Shown here: piece after piece, positions 50,132-59,708 of the stretch | Layout: each line of letters starts with the position of its first letter | Position numbering within the stretch: the first letter of the stretch is position 1 | Assembly (NCBI GenBank): GCA_910586725.1 | Contig: CAJUJL010000012.1 | Location: 1 to 64,000, forward strand | Reading direction: 5' to 3' | DNA from: an uncultured Lachnospiraceae bacterium | Lineage (GTDB): Bacteria > Bacillota > Clostridia > Lachnospirales > Lachnospiraceae | Length of the DNA: 64,000 bases | Program-made: the position numbers and the translations under genes | The notes under the pieces: generated by a model | Told to the model about the DNA's origin: nothing | The model's database searches: none | What the model saw: only the letters and a program-made list of their open reading frames with translations

Positions 50132-51491
50132 AAACAGCCTGAGCGTAAAAGTGTTTTTATGGGTTTTTTCAGCTCTGATGTTTTGCAGTATGCTGATTTA
50201 CGGAATTGTGCTGACCGTTTTGCCCAGGCAATATCAGGCCGCGTCAGATAAGCGGCTGGATTCTAACATAGAAGCCCTTGTTGTAACGCTTGAGAAGATG
50301 CGTTATGAAGAAGCGGTAGATGAAATTTATAACTTCTGTATTCAAAACAATTCAGCGGCAGTCCTAAACGGCGAAAAAGGCGCTTTGAGCTTTGGTGAAA
50401 TTGAGAAAACAGAGGATTTGACGGCAATGGTCTCAAGCGTTGCCGTTGCCGTTACTTTGGCGGAAGACGATACGGAATATATGCTTGTCATTTCTTCGTT
50501 ATCGCAGACGGCCGATGCCATCCTCATTCTTATGCTTCGTTTTTTGCCCGCCGTCCTTGCAACGATTCTGCTGCTGTCATTTTTCAGCGCTTTCATCTGC
50601 AGCAGGGCAATTGTAGGGCCGATTGCCAAAATCAGCCAGATTTCCAGGCGCATGACGTCGCTTGACATGACCTGGAAATGCGATATAAAAAGCAACGATG
50701 AAATTGGCGTACTTGCGTCCAGCCTGAATACCATGGCAAACCGGCTGCAGAAAACAATGGAAGAATTAAAAGACGCCAACCGTCAGCTGACCGTCGATGT
50801 AGAAAAATTCAAGATGCTGGAGGAAGAGAAGAGGAACTTTTTTGCGGCCGTATCCCACGAGCTGAAAACGCCGCTTACGATATTAAAAGGACAAATAGAA
50901 AATATGATTTGGGGATACGGCGATTATCAAAATCATGAAAAATATCTGCCCGAAGCGTTAAAATCCGCGGAAGATATTGAGCGTCTTGTCAGAGAAATTA
51001 TTGCCATCTCCAAAATGGAAAGTATGGATTTGCAGGGTTCTTTGCAGGAGGTTTCGCTCAGACAATTGACAGAAGACGCCGAGCGGGCCATTTTGCCGCT
51101 TGCGCGCGAAAAACAGATGCAGATCTGCACAAGTATCGATACCGATCCGCTGCTGTCTGTCAATCCCGGTCTTTTTCAAAAAGCATTGTCGAATATTATG
51201 GGAAATGCCGTCCGGCATTCTCCGCGCGGCGAAACGATTTTCATTTCTCTGCAGTCGGGTCAGAATGGAGACGCCCTTGTAATCGAAAATACGGGAGCCT
51301 GGATTCCAAAAGACGACCTGCCGCATCTGTTTACGCCCTTTTACCGGACAGATAAATCACGGGCCAAGGCTACCGGCGGCAGCGGACTTGGACTCTATAT
51401 TGTCAAAACGATTTTGGATTTGCATCACATGACTTATGGCATCGAAAATACGAAGCGGGGCGTGGCTTTCTTTCTGTATCTCAATGAATGA
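50115..51491 (+). CDS. Sensor histidine kinase of the ABC-linked system
   Basis: Kinase of about 458 residues. Two membrane helices (about 13-35 and 140-165) frame an external domain of about 105 residues. They are followed by HAMP, HisKA with His248 (VSHELKTPLT) and an ATPase domain ending with the GGSGLGLYIV box. The start is not clear: TTG at 50115 overlaps the regulator gene and gives a short basic start before the first helix; TTG at 50085 is also open. The layout resembles systems that sense antimicrobial peptides or wall stress, but the external domain is larger than in BceS. Confidence 0.88.
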   Translation: MRKKIKNSLSVKVFLWVFSALMFCSMLIYGIVLTVLPRQYQAASDKRLDSNIEALVVTLEKMRYEEAVDEIYNFCIQNNSAAVLNGEKGALSFGEIEKTEDLTAMVSSVAVAVTLAEDDTEYMLVISSLSQTADAILILMLRFLPAVLATILLLSFFSAFICSRAIVGPIAKISQISRRMTSLDMTWKCDIKSNDEIGVLASSLNTMANRLQKTMEELKDANRQLTVDVEKFKMLEEEKRNFFAAVSHELKTPLTILKGQIENMIWGYGDYQNHEKYLPEALKSAEDIERLVREIIAISKMESMDLQGSLQEVSLRQLTEDAERAILPLAREKQMQICTSIDTDPLLSVNPGLFQKALSNIMGNAVRHSPRGETIFISLQSGQNGDALVIENTGAWIPKDDLPHLFTPFYRTDKSRAKATGGSGLGLYIVKTILDLHHMTYGIENTKRGVAFFLYLNE

Positions 51492-51493
51492 TT

Positions 51494-51545
51494 CCCCGGC
51501 AGACAACGAGACGCGCGTTCTTTTGTCTGCCGGGGGTATTTTTTT
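51494..51545 (+). terminator. Intrinsic terminator between the kinase and ABC genes
   Basis: A perfect 13-base stem (51494-51506 with 51523-51535) is followed by a T run. It separates the regulator operon from the transporter operon. Confidence 0.9.
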
Positions 51546-51569
51546 CATCAAATCTTGATAAAAATCAAA

Positions 51570-51597
51570 TCAAAAACAAATAAAGGGGCCGTATGAT
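51570..51597 (+). promoter_or_regulatory. Regulated promoter of the ABC transporter operon
   Basis: TCAAAAACAAATAAA (51570-51584) lies seven bases before TATGAT (51592-51597). Box and spacing match those at the response regulator promoter. There is no consensus -35 element. Confidence 0.6.
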
Positions 51598-51616
51598 AAA
51601 CGGGAAAAGGAGTTGA

Positions 51617-52987
51617 ATGAGAAAGATGAATCCTATGTATAGAGCCATGCTTTTTGTATGGCGCAAAAAAGGAAAAACGGCAAGCCTGTTTCTGACAATA
51701 TTTGTCATAGCGGTCTTTCTGGTTTCGTGCTTTGGCGTTTTGCATGCGTCAAAGCGGTTGTCAAAAGACATTCGGACATCTCTTGGAGCGGCGTTTTATA
51801 TACGGGCGAACACAACCGTGTCGACGAATGAAAACGGCCAGACAGAGGTAACGGAAAACGAGGTTCATATGACGCAAAAGGAAATCGATGAGGTAATGCG
51901 GACGGGTGAAATCAAATACTGCAATCCCATCAATTACGGTTTTGCAAAGAGCGATGCAATCGAGTTTATTCCGGGTGAAAAACATACCAAAGAAAGCAGC
52001 ATGGGAAAAGTAACCGCGCTTCGGTTTTCTGCGCTTGCGCCCGATTTTGCGGAGGAGGCCGCCGTTTTGACAAGAGGAACGCATATTACCGACGCCGATA
52101 CGGGAAAAATTTTGCTGAGCGAACCGTTAGCAGACGCCAATCATCTTTCGGTCGGAGACGTCCTGATGCTGACTCACGCAGAACTTGGAAAAGAAGATGG
52201 CGCGTACACAGATGAAATACCTGTGAAGACAGCTTATGCCAAAGTGGAGGTATCCGGAATCTATCAATGGAATACAAAGAGCGGATCGGAGAAACCAACG
52301 GCGACTCTTGCTGAAAATGAGATTTATGCGAGCCTTGATGTCTTAAATGAGCTGGGCGAGAGCGAGCGCGGCATATATACGGGAGAAGTTGGTTTTTACA
52401 TTACGGATCCTGAAAAATTAAGCGGCATTACCCACAGCGTCCGGCAATTGCAGTCGATTGACTGGACCACCCATTTTATCCGTACCAATGATTTTCAATA
52501 TCGTAAAATAGCCGACCGGCTGGCTTCTCTTGGAGATTTGGTAAAAATCCTGCTTGTCCTTGCGTCTGTTTTCAGCGCGGCGTTTCTGACTTTGCTGTTT
52601 CTTTTGCGTATGCGCGGGCGCATGCAGGAAGCCGGAATTTTGCTTGCGGCGGGAATTCCAAAGGGACAAATCGCGGCGGGATTTTTGTTGGAGGCGTTAT
52701 CGGTGACGATATTTGCGCTGCTGGTATCGTATTTCGTTTCTTATGGCGCGGCGGATGTTTGGGGCCGTCGCCTGTTTGACGGATTGCAGCCGCATCTGAT
52801 CGACGGGAAAACGCTTTCGGCAGGCGGAACGGGCGGCGTACCAATCGAAAATTATCTGAAGCTAAGCGTCACGGAAACCTTGCTGCTTTACCTGTGCCAG
52901 ATGCTTGTAGTGACGGCTTCGTCTTTGGTATCGTCCATTTTGATTCTGCGGCTGAAGCCGAAAGAAATATTATCCAGAATGAGCTAG
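51617..52987 (+). CDS. FtsX/MacB-type ABC transporter permease
   Basis: Permease of 456 residues with an N-terminal membrane helix (about 20-41), an external domain of roughly 260 residues, and three C-terminal helices (about 315-340, 355-385, 425-450). This is the FtsX/MacB topology. The last residues (LRLKPKEILSRMS) match those of the next permease, so the two form a pair. AAGGAG precedes the ATG. Substrate is unknown; export of peptides or lipids and antimicrobial peptide resistance are usual roles. Confidence 0.88.
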   Translation: MRKMNPMYRAMLFVWRKKGKTASLFLTIFVIAVFLVSCFGVLHASKRLSKDIRTSLGAAFYIRANTTVSTNENGQTEVTENEVHMTQKEIDEVMRTGEIKYCNPINYGFAKSDAIEFIPGEKHTKESSMGKVTALRFSALAPDFAEEAAVLTRGTHITDADTGKILLSEPLADANHLSVGDVLMLTHAELGKEDGAYTDEIPVKTAYAKVEVSGIYQWNTKSGSEKPTATLAENEIYASLDVLNELGESERGIYTGEVGFYITDPEKLSGITHSVRQLQSIDWTTHFIRTNDFQYRKIADRLASLGDLVKILLVLASVFSAAFLTLLFLLRMRGRMQEAGILLAAGIPKGQIAAGFLLEALSVTIFALLVSYFVSYGAADVWGRRLFDGLQPHLIDGKTLSAGGTGGVPIENYLKLSVTETLLLYLCQMLVVTASSLVSSILILRLKPKEILSRMS

Positions 52988-52999
52988 GAGGAGGTTGCA

Positions 53000-54307
53000 A
53001 TGGGATTTATCAAAAGAGCCGGGCTTTATTGTTTCCGGCAGCGGTTAAAGACGATGATATTATTTCTGGTACTGACGCTGATTGCCGTATGTATGCTGAC
53101 CGCAATAGCCATTCGCGACGCGGCGAATGAAACGACGGCAGATATGAGGACGGCCATCGGTGGAAAAATCATACTTGAGATTGACACGGAGGGCCACATG
53201 GGAAGCGCGCAGGAATATGAATGGGGAACTGCGTCTGTTTATAATGGCGATCAGATTACGCAGGAGATCGTTGACGCCATTCAAAAGGTTGACGGCGTTA
53301 CCGGTTATAATGTGGAGGAAGCGGCGGGTTATTACGGCGCGGGCGTAAATTTTAAATACCTGCCGACGCCTTATGGATTGAGTTATACGCCATACGGAGA
53401 ATCGTCGAGCTATACGGTAACACTGTCATCGGAAAAATGCAAAGCCTTCTTAAGCGGCAAATACAATCTGGTAGACGGCAGACATATTACGCCTGACGAT
53501 GAATATGCCTGTCTGATTTCAAAAGAGCTTGCCGACTATAACCAGTTGGCCGTCGGAGATAAAGCGCAGATGTATTCTCTGGATTCGGACTCGGTAGCGG
53601 AATTTACAATTGTGGGGATTTTTGACGGTACAAAAGGCGCATCCAAAGAGGCTTATACGGCCAGCGATATTCCCGGAAACCTGGGGTATATTGATTATGC
53701 GTCTCTGCGGGATATTTTTAAAGATATGTTTGACGAAGATTTCTACCAGTATCTGACGATTTTTGTAGAAGACCCTGCCGGCGTCAAAAATGTCTACGAT
53801 AAGATTTCCGCTTTGCCGGAGTTACAGGGAAAAACCCTGAAGCTTACGATAGATACGGATGAGTACGACGACGTATCCAGTCCGCTGGAGTCTTTGCGGC
53901 AGTTGGTGCGTACGGCGATTGTTATTGTTTCGGTTGTCAGCGCTTTGATTCTGACCCTGCTTTTAACCATCTGGATTCGGGGGCGCAAAAAAGAAATCGG
54001 CATTTTGCTTTCCATTGGAACAGGAAAAGAAAATGTCCTTTTGCAGATGTTTACGGAAACTTTTGCCGTGGCTATGCTTTCGTTTGCAGCGGCAATTCCG
54101 TTTGGCAATCTGACGGCAAAAAAAGCGGGCGCGTATTTGGCGTCTCAGGCTGCAGAGGGAGCGGCCAGCCTCCATGTGCAGATGGACGCCGTTTATTTCG
54201 TCCATTTTTATCTGATTGGCATTTTGCTGATTACGGTATCGGTTGTTGCTTCGGCGTGGACAGTTCTTTGCCTGAAACCAAAAGATATTCTTACGAAAAT
54301 GAGTTAG
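53000..54307 (+). CDS. FtsX/MacB-type ABC transporter permease, second subunit
   Basis: Permease of 435 residues with the same topology as its neighbour: one N-terminal helix (about 15-36), a large external domain, and three C-terminal helices. Both end in a LKPKxILxxMS motif. GGAGG lies before the ATG, 12 bases after the first permease. The two probably form a heterodimer with the ATPase encoded next. Confidence 0.88.
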   Translation: MGFIKRAGLYCFRQRLKTMILFLVLTLIAVCMLTAIAIRDAANETTADMRTAIGGKIILEIDTEGHMGSAQEYEWGTASVYNGDQITQEIVDAIQKVDGVTGYNVEEAAGYYGAGVNFKYLPTPYGLSYTPYGESSSYTVTLSSEKCKAFLSGKYNLVDGRHITPDDEYACLISKELADYNQLAVGDKAQMYSLDSDSVAEFTIVGIFDGTKGASKEAYTASDIPGNLGYIDYASLRDIFKDMFDEDFYQYLTIFVEDPAGVKNVYDKISALPELQGKTLKLTIDTDEYDDVSSPLESLRQLVRTAIVIVSVVSALILTLLLTIWIRGRKKEIGILLSIGTGKENVLLQMFTETFAVAMLSFAAAIPFGNLTAKKAGAYLASQAAEGAASLHVQMDAVYFVHFYLIGILLITVSVVASAWTVLCLKPKDILTKMS

Positions 54308-54319
54308 GAGGCTGTCAAA

Positions 54320-54952
54320 ATGAGTATAATGAAAATCTGTCAGGTTACCTGTTTTTATGACAAAAGCAGAATGGTTCTGGACCATATATCCGCCGAATTT
54401 GAGGCGGGAAAAATTTATGCGATTCTCGGCCCGTCCGGATGCGGGAAGACGACGCTTCTTTCCCTGCTGGGAGGGTTGGACAGCCCCGTGGGCGGGCAGG
54501 TGTTGTTTCAGGGAGAAGACATTGAGAAAAAAGGGCTCGCATGGCATCGAAAGCACAATGCGGCTTTTATTTTTCAAAATTATAACCTGATTGATTATAT
54601 GACGCCCGCAGAAAATGTGGCATTGACTTCGAAACTGCCGCCGCTGTCCATTCTGGAGCGTTTGGGCATTACAAAAGAAGAAGCAAGGAGAAATGTTTTA
54701 AAGCTCTCCGGCGGGCAGCAGCAGCGCGTAGCCATTGCACGCGCGCTCGCGTCCGATGCGGGCGTTATCTTAGCAGATGAACCGACAGGAAATCTGGATG
54801 AGGACACTGCGCTTGAGATTGCGGACATTTTAAAAGAATGCGCCCACCAGATGAACAAATGCGTCATCGTCGCAACGCATGCAAACGAACTTGCCGCACA
54901 GGCTGATGTAGTATTGAAATTACGAAAAGGTAAACTGATAAGGGTTCCCTGA
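54320..54952 (+). CDS. ABC transporter ATP-binding protein (MacB/LolD type)
   Basis: ATPase of 210 residues with Walker A GPSGCGKTT, a Q loop, signature LSGGQQQRVAIARAL, Walker B VILADEPTGNLD and the switch His in VATHANELA. It lies 12 bases after the second permease. Having the ATPase last differs from the more common order with the ATPase first. It completes a transporter that appears to be controlled by the two-component system just upstream. Confidence 0.93.
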   Translation: MSIMKICQVTCFYDKSRMVLDHISAEFEAGKIYAILGPSGCGKTTLLSLLGGLDSPVGGQVLFQGEDIEKKGLAWHRKHNAAFIFQNYNLIDYMTPAENVALTSKLPPLSILERLGITKEEARRNVLKLSGGQQQRVAIARALASDAGVILADEPTGNLDEDTALEIADILKECAHQMNKCVIVATHANELAAQADVVLKLRKGKLIRVP

Positions 54953-55056
54953 AAAGTTCCGATTGATTCAGCGGCAGTTTCCGGCTATAATGATTATAAG
55001 ATAATGCATCTTTCTGGAATGGCTCTGCATTTCCGGCTGGATGGGAGGTTATGCCC

Positions 55057-56013
55057 GTGGATATGGATATAAAAAATGCGGTAGCTGCAGTGAATACGGA
55101 TGCGCAGTATGATGAAAAGGCGAAACGCCTTTTGGGAAATAAAATTATTTTGTCGTATATTCTTGTAAAAACGGTGGATGAGTTTTTTGGTATGATGCCG
55201 GAAGATGTAGTAGCGTATATTGAAAGTGAGCCGTTTGTCAGCAAAGTATTGGTGGAGCCAGGCCTGACAAATGTGGAAAGAGAAAAAGACGGACAGCGGA
55301 TTGTTGGGCTAAATACGGAAAGCTCGGAAATAAACGAGGGACTGATCCGTTTTGACATTATCTTTTATGTACGTATGAAAGACGGAATTTCGCAGGTGAT
55401 TGTCAATTTGGAAGCGCAGAAAGGCGCGCCGTCTGGCTATCATATTTTAAACAGGGCAGTTTTTTATGTCAGCCGCCTTATTTCGTCTCAGAAAGAAAGA
55501 GATTTCGTTAAGATGAATTATAATGACATCAGGCGTGTGTATTCCATTTGGGTATGTATGAACATGGACGAAAACAGCATGGCTTACGTGCATTTGACAA
55601 AAGAAAACATATTGGGCTCTTATCAGTGGGAGGGCGGACTTGACCTGCTGAACATTGTTATGATAGGAATAGCGGATGAACTTCCGGAGCATGATGATTC
55701 CTGTGAGCTGCATCGTCTGTTAAGCGCAGTATTGTCAATGGAGTTGTCTGTTGATGAAAAATTAAGGATTATGGAAAGGGAGTACGGCATTCCCTTAGAT
55801 GATAAAATGAGAGAGGAAGTGGTCGCAATGTGTAACTTATCGCAGGGAATCAGGGAAAAAGGCAGGGCAGAAGGCGAAGCTAAAAGTGAAGCCAGATTTA
55901 TTTTGAGTATGTACAAAAAGGGTTATTCATTAGAACAGATAGCAGACGTAGCAGGAAAAAGCACAGAGGAAGTAGAGGCTGTCATCAAGGGCAAGGAACC
56001 TGTGATGGCATAA
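55057..56013 (+). CDS. PD-(D/E)XK nuclease family protein (transposase-like, PDDEXK_2)
   Basis: Protein of about 318 residues related to the PD-(D/E)XK family often annotated as putative transposase or Rpn-like recombination-promoting nuclease. The nuclease core shows RFDIIFYVR followed by VIVNLEAQK (Asp, then ExQ). The C-terminus holds a Glu/Arg-rich helix and a small helix-turn-helix-like part (YSLEQIADVAGKSTEEVEAV). Clostridial genomes carry many copies. I chose GTG at 55057, eight bases after GGAGG; ATG at 55051 is too close. No terminal repeats are seen, so it is not a complete insertion sequence. Confidence 0.8.
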   Translation: MDMDIKNAVAAVNTDAQYDEKAKRLLGNKIILSYILVKTVDEFFGMMPEDVVAYIESEPFVSKVLVEPGLTNVEREKDGQRIVGLNTESSEINEGLIRFDIIFYVRMKDGISQVIVNLEAQKGAPSGYHILNRAVFYVSRLISSQKERDFVKMNYNDIRRVYSIWVCMNMDENSMAYVHLTKENILGSYQWEGGLDLLNIVMIGIADELPEHDDSCELHRLLSAVLSMELSVDEKLRIMEREYGIPLDDKMREEVVAMCNLSQGIREKGRAEGEAKSEARFILSMYKKGYSLEQIADVAGKSTEEVEAVIKGKEPVMA

Positions 56014-56034
56014 TCATTGCGATATTGCATATGG

Positions 56035-56090
56035 AAAAGCAGTGAACGCAGTTTTCGAATGGAACGAAAAACACGTTTCACTGCTTTTTT
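56035..56090. terminator. Bidirectional terminator between the nuclease family gene and the LysR gene
   Basis: AAAAGCAGTGAA (56035-56046) pairs with TTCACTGCTTTT (56077-56088). T residues follow on the plus strand, and the A run at the left end gives a T run on the minus strand. Confidence 0.85.
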
Positions 56091-56991
56091 ATTGGCAGGG
56101 CCGGTAGTCTTTGTAAAAGCGGATAAACTCCCTTAACGAATGCATCAAAAGCGGATGTTTCTGATACACAAAGCCAACCTGCCGTTTGTGAATCGGCTTG
56201 TCCAGAGGAATTTCCACCAGAGATCCGTCTGCCAGAGAGTCTTTGACAAAACTGCGGATCACACATGCGGCGCCCGCGCCAATTTTGGCAAACTCAATCA
56301 AAAGATCCATATCGGAAATGTCAATGGAGTCCTGTATCCGGATTTGGTTTTCCTGCAAATATTCATCAATATACTGTCTCGTCACATTGTTTTTATCCAG
56401 AAGCATCAGCGTGGAATGGGACAAAATCTCCTGTTTTTTGACGCCGCGCTCCTTTAAATGACGCAGATAATCTTTGGCAGCCACAAAAACATCCTCAATT
56501 TCTTCCAGAAAATCAAACTGAACATTTTTTCTGTTTTCCGGTTTTCCGACAAGTCCGATGTCAATTTTTTCTTCATCCAAAAGCTTGAGCGTTTCATTCG
56601 TAGACTGACAGGCAATGGAAATGCTGATATAGGGATGCTGCCGGATAAATTCTTTCAGATACGGAAGCAGAATATATTTGCAAAGCGCAGAGCTTACGCC
56701 GATATTCAAATGTCCGACGCCAAGTTCAATGGAACGGCGCAGTTTTTCTTCGCCAAGCGAAAGCGTTTCAAATGCGTTTTTGACATAAGAATAAAGCAGC
56801 TCGCCTTCCGGAGTCAGCTTCACGCCTCTGGAGCTTCTGAGAAAAAGCTTGCAGCCTGTGTTTTCTTCTAATTTCTGAATTGATTTGCTGATGGCCGGCT
56901 GGCTGATATATAATTCCCGCGCGGCCTTTGAAATATTTCCGGCTTTGGCTACCGTATAAAATATACGGTACGCGGTAAGGTTCTGGCTCAT
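56089..56991 (-). CDS. LysR family transcriptional regulator
   Basis: LysR-type regulator of 300 residues. The N-terminal winged helix (FYTVAKAGNISKAARELYISQPAISKSIQKLEENTG) is followed by a substrate-binding domain starting at about residue 90. GGGAGG lies seven bases before the ATG. It is divergent from the ROK regulator gene, so the 200-base gap between them holds both promoters. The effector is unknown; LysR proteins often control a divergent or nearby gene. Confidence 0.93.
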   Translation of the reverse strand: MSQNLTAYRIFYTVAKAGNISKAARELYISQPAISKSIQKLEENTGCKLFLRSSRGVKLTPEGELLYSYVKNAFETLSLGEEKLRRSIELGVGHLNIGVSSALCKYILLPYLKEFIRQHPYISISIACQSTNETLKLLDEEKIDIGLVGKPENRKNVQFDFLEEIEDVFVAAKDYLRHLKERGVKKQEILSHSTLMLLDKNNVTRQYIDEYLQENQIRIQDSIDISDMDLLIEFAKIGAGAACVIRSFVKDSLADGSLVEIPLDKPIHKRQVGFVYQKHPLLMHSLREFIRFYKDYRPCQ

Positions 56992-57203
56992 GTATGCGCC
57001 TCCCGTTCGTCTTGTGTGAATTTAGCGTCTTTTCGCGCTGCAAGACTACATTCTCGTTTTTTTTTTGGGAAAGAGTCTGCCGCGAAGAATTTCTACAAGA
57101 ATACCATACCCAGATAGCTCTGACAACCAGTGCGGACAAAAAAAGCATGGAAAAAGGATTTCATTTATGATATGTTATACTTAAGAAAACAATTTTAGAA
57201 AGT

Positions 57204-58334
57204 ATGGTGGCGAAAGTGGATAAAAGGAAACATACAAATATGGACGTAAAAAAGAAGAACAGAAATGACGTTTTTCGCTATATATGCAGAAATGGGATGG
57301 TATCAAATCCGGACATTTCTTACGCGCTGAAAATAAGTCTGCCAACAGCAACGCAGATTACGAAAGAACTGATTGAACGGGGACTGGTGGAAGAGACGGG
57401 GGAAATGGAATCTACCGGAGGAAGAAGAGCGAAAGCGTTGGCCGTGTCTGAAAGCGCCGGAAAGGCGGTCGGGCTGGATATTACGAAAAACCATATCAGT
57501 CTGGTTCTTACAGAGCTGACAGGCAGGATTTTAAACTACGAAAGAACGGTTCTTCCATATGCTGCAAAAGAGAGCTACTATCTGCAGGTAAATCAAAAGA
57601 TGGAACAATTTCTGGAAGATTGCAAATGCGGCGGGGCGGGCATACTGGGAATCGGAATATCGTTTCCCGGGATTATGGATCTGGAAAAAGAACTGGTCGC
57701 AGACTCTCATGTTCTTGCCGTAAATCATCTTCCTTTTTCCGCCATAAACCGTTTTTTTCCTTACCCCTGCCATTTTATAAATGATGCAAATGCGGGAGCG
57801 TATGCGGAAGGGATTGCGTCCGAAAACAGGAACCGTTTTTTTTACCTGTCATTAAGCAATACGGTCGGAGGAGCGGTTTTCAGCAATGGAATGCTGGAAC
57901 AGGGCAGGAATTTCCGCTGTGGCGAAGTGGGGCATATGACGGTCGTTCCGGACGGGAACGCCTGTTATTGCGGAAAATATGGATGTCTGGATGCTTATTG
58001 TTCCGCAAAATGCCTTACAGGAGGAAGAGTGGAAGATTTTTTTGAGCGGCTAAAGCAGGGAGAACAGGAAGCGGTCAGCCTTTGGGAGAGGTATACGTCT
58101 TATCTGGCCATAGCAGTCAATAATATTCATATGGTATTGGATTGCGATATTGTGCTGGGCGGATATGTGGGAAGCTGTATGGGCGAGTTTGTTCAGGATA
58201 TTCGAATTAAAGTATCGGAAAGAAATACCTTTGAAGAAGACGGTTCTTTTATCAGGCCCTGCAGACATAAGACGGGGGCGGCCGCACTGGGGGCGGCATT
58301 TAAAGTGATGGAACTGTTTATGGAACAGATATAA
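57204..58334 (+). CDS. ROK family transcriptional repressor (XylR/NagC type)
   Basis: ROK protein of 376 residues with an N-terminal winged helix (VSNPDISYALKISLPTATQITKELIERGLV). The ROK sugar-binding domain has GLDITKNHISLVL, GIGISFPGIMD and the zinc motif CYCGKYGC (254-261). In the kinases of this family the GxExGH motif is catalytic; here it reads CGEVGHM. It probably senses a sugar and represses the dehydrogenase/symporter/kinase cluster downstream, whose promoter has a fitting palindrome. The start may also be GTG at 57216. Confidence 0.9.
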   Translation: MVAKVDKRKHTNMDVKKKNRNDVFRYICRNGMVSNPDISYALKISLPTATQITKELIERGLVEETGEMESTGGRRAKALAVSESAGKAVGLDITKNHISLVLTELTGRILNYERTVLPYAAKESYYLQVNQKMEQFLEDCKCGGAGILGIGISFPGIMDLEKELVADSHVLAVNHLPFSAINRFFPYPCHFINDANAGAYAEGIASENRNRFFYLSLSNTVGGAVFSNGMLEQGRNFRCGEVGHMTVVPDGNACYCGKYGCLDAYCSAKCLTGGRVEDFFERLKQGEQEAVSLWERYTSYLAIAVNNIHMVLDCDIVLGGYVGSCMGEFVQDIRIKVSERNTFEEDGSFIRPCRHKTGAAALGAAFKVMELFMEQI

Positions 58335-58482
58335 GGGGCTTAAACAGTCACGCATTCATAACGAGGAAGCATGGGAAAGTAAGAGATTTCAGAGATGGAA
58401 TCTCTTTTTTGTTGCAAATAACCAAAAACAATACGGGCGTTTTGGAAGAAGTAACGAAAGTTGTTGGATTCTTGATTTTTCC

Positions 58483-58511
58483 TTGACAAAAGGCTCTTTT
58501 GTCAATAAAAT
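58483..58511 (+). promoter_or_regulatory. Promoter and palindromic operator of the polyol/sugar cluster
   Basis: TTGACA (58483-58488) and TAAAAT (58506-58511) are spaced by 17 bases. The perfect ten-base inverted repeat TTGACAAAAG / CTTTTGTCAA (58483-58492 and 58496-58505, three-base spacer) covers the -35 box and the whole spacer. Binding of a dimeric repressor, most likely the ROK protein, would block transcription. Confidence 0.85.
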
Positions 58512-58571
58512 AAAATACATAATAAAACTATTTAATAAAGTATAAAACAAAGAATAAAGGAGGAAAAACGC

Positions 58572-59648
58572 ATGAAAAAAACAATGAAAACGGCTGTTAT
58601 GCTCGGAATTGGCAAAATGGGATTTGAAGAGAGGGAAATTCCCGTACCGAAAGACAACGAGGTCCTTGTAAAATTAGAGTACGTCGGAATCTGCGGCAGC
58701 GACCTGCATTATTATGAAACAGGGGCAATTGGCGACTACGTGGTAAAGCCTCCCTTTGTGCTGGGACATGAGCCGGGCGGTACGGTCGTTGCGGCAGGAA
58801 AAAGCGTAAAGCATCTGAAAGTGGGGGACCGGGTTGCGCTTGAGCCTGGAAAAACCTGCGGATGCTGCGAATTTTGCAAAACGGGGAAATACAATCTCTG
58901 TCCGGACGTCGTGTTTTTTGCGACGCCTCCGGTGGACGGCGTATTTCAGGAATATGTGGCGCATGAAGCGGATCTTTGTTTTAAACTGCCGGATCATGTG
59001 AGTACGCTGGAGGGAGCATTGATTGAGCCTTTGGCGGTAGGCTTTCATGCCGCGATGCAGGGAAAGGCAAGGGCAGGACAGACGGCGGTGGTCATGGGCG
59101 CGGGATGCATCGGCCTTGTGACGATGATGGCGTTAAAAGCAATGGGCGTATCCAGAGTATATGTGGTGGATATTATGGAAAAACGGCTGCAGAAAGCATT
59201 GGAACTGGGTGCGGACGGAGTTATTAACGCAAGCCAGTCGGATGCGGTGGAAGAAGTGAAAAAGCTGACTTTTGGAAAAGGGTGTGATCTTGCGGTGGAA
59301 ACGGCGGGTACGCAGATAACAACCGTCCAGACAATCCATATGACGAAAAAGGGCGCGACGATTGTTCTGGTCGGATACGGAAAGAGCGGTGAAATGACGC
59401 TTCCAATGAGCCTTGCGCTGGATAAGGAGCTGACATTTAAGACCGTATTCCGTTACCGTCACATTTATCCAATGGCGATTGACGCAGTTGCGGCAGGAAA
59501 AGTAAACCTGAAAGGGATTGTGACAGATGTATTCGGATTGGATGAGGTACAAAAAGCAATGGATTACAGTGTAAATCATAAAGCGGATATTGTAAAAGCG
59601 GTTATCCGTATCGCAGAGGAAGAAGAAACAGGGAATCAAAAATTTTAA
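58572..59648 (+). CDS. Zinc-dependent sorbitol/xylitol-type dehydrogenase
   Basis: Medium-chain dehydrogenase of 358 residues. The catalytic zinc ligands are Cys41, His66 and Glu67, and the structural zinc site is Cys96, 99, 102 and 110. The NAD-binding motif is GAGCIGLVTM followed by VVDIM. Similarity is closest to polyol dehydrogenases that oxidise sorbitol, xylitol or L-iditol to the ketose. Paired with a fructokinase-like kinase downstream, sorbitol to fructose to a phosphate is a sensible route. GGAGG precedes the ATG. Confidence 0.9.
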   Translation: MKKTMKTAVMLGIGKMGFEEREIPVPKDNEVLVKLEYVGICGSDLHYYETGAIGDYVVKPPFVLGHEPGGTVVAAGKSVKHLKVGDRVALEPGKTCGCCEFCKTGKYNLCPDVVFFATPPVDGVFQEYVAHEADLCFKLPDHVSTLEGALIEPLAVGFHAAMQGKARAGQTAVVMGAGCIGLVTMMALKAMGVSRVYVVDIMEKRLQKALELGADGVINASQSDAVEEVKKLTFGKGCDLAVETAGTQITTVQTIHMTKKGATIVLVGYGKSGEMTLPMSLALDKELTFKTVFRYRHIYPMAIDAVAAGKVNLKGIVTDVFGLDEVQKAMDYSVNHKADIVKAVIRIAEEEETGNQKF

Positions 59649-59708
59649 CGGTCAGGGCTCAAATGAGGAGAAGGTTGAATCTGGCTAATAAGGATAAGGA
59701 GGATGGCA

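Noticed and set aside
55057..56013. Possible complete insertion sequence
   Set aside because: The PD-(D/E)XK gene has no terminal inverted repeats or target duplications that I can see; the hairpin after it is a terminator shared with the LysR gene.
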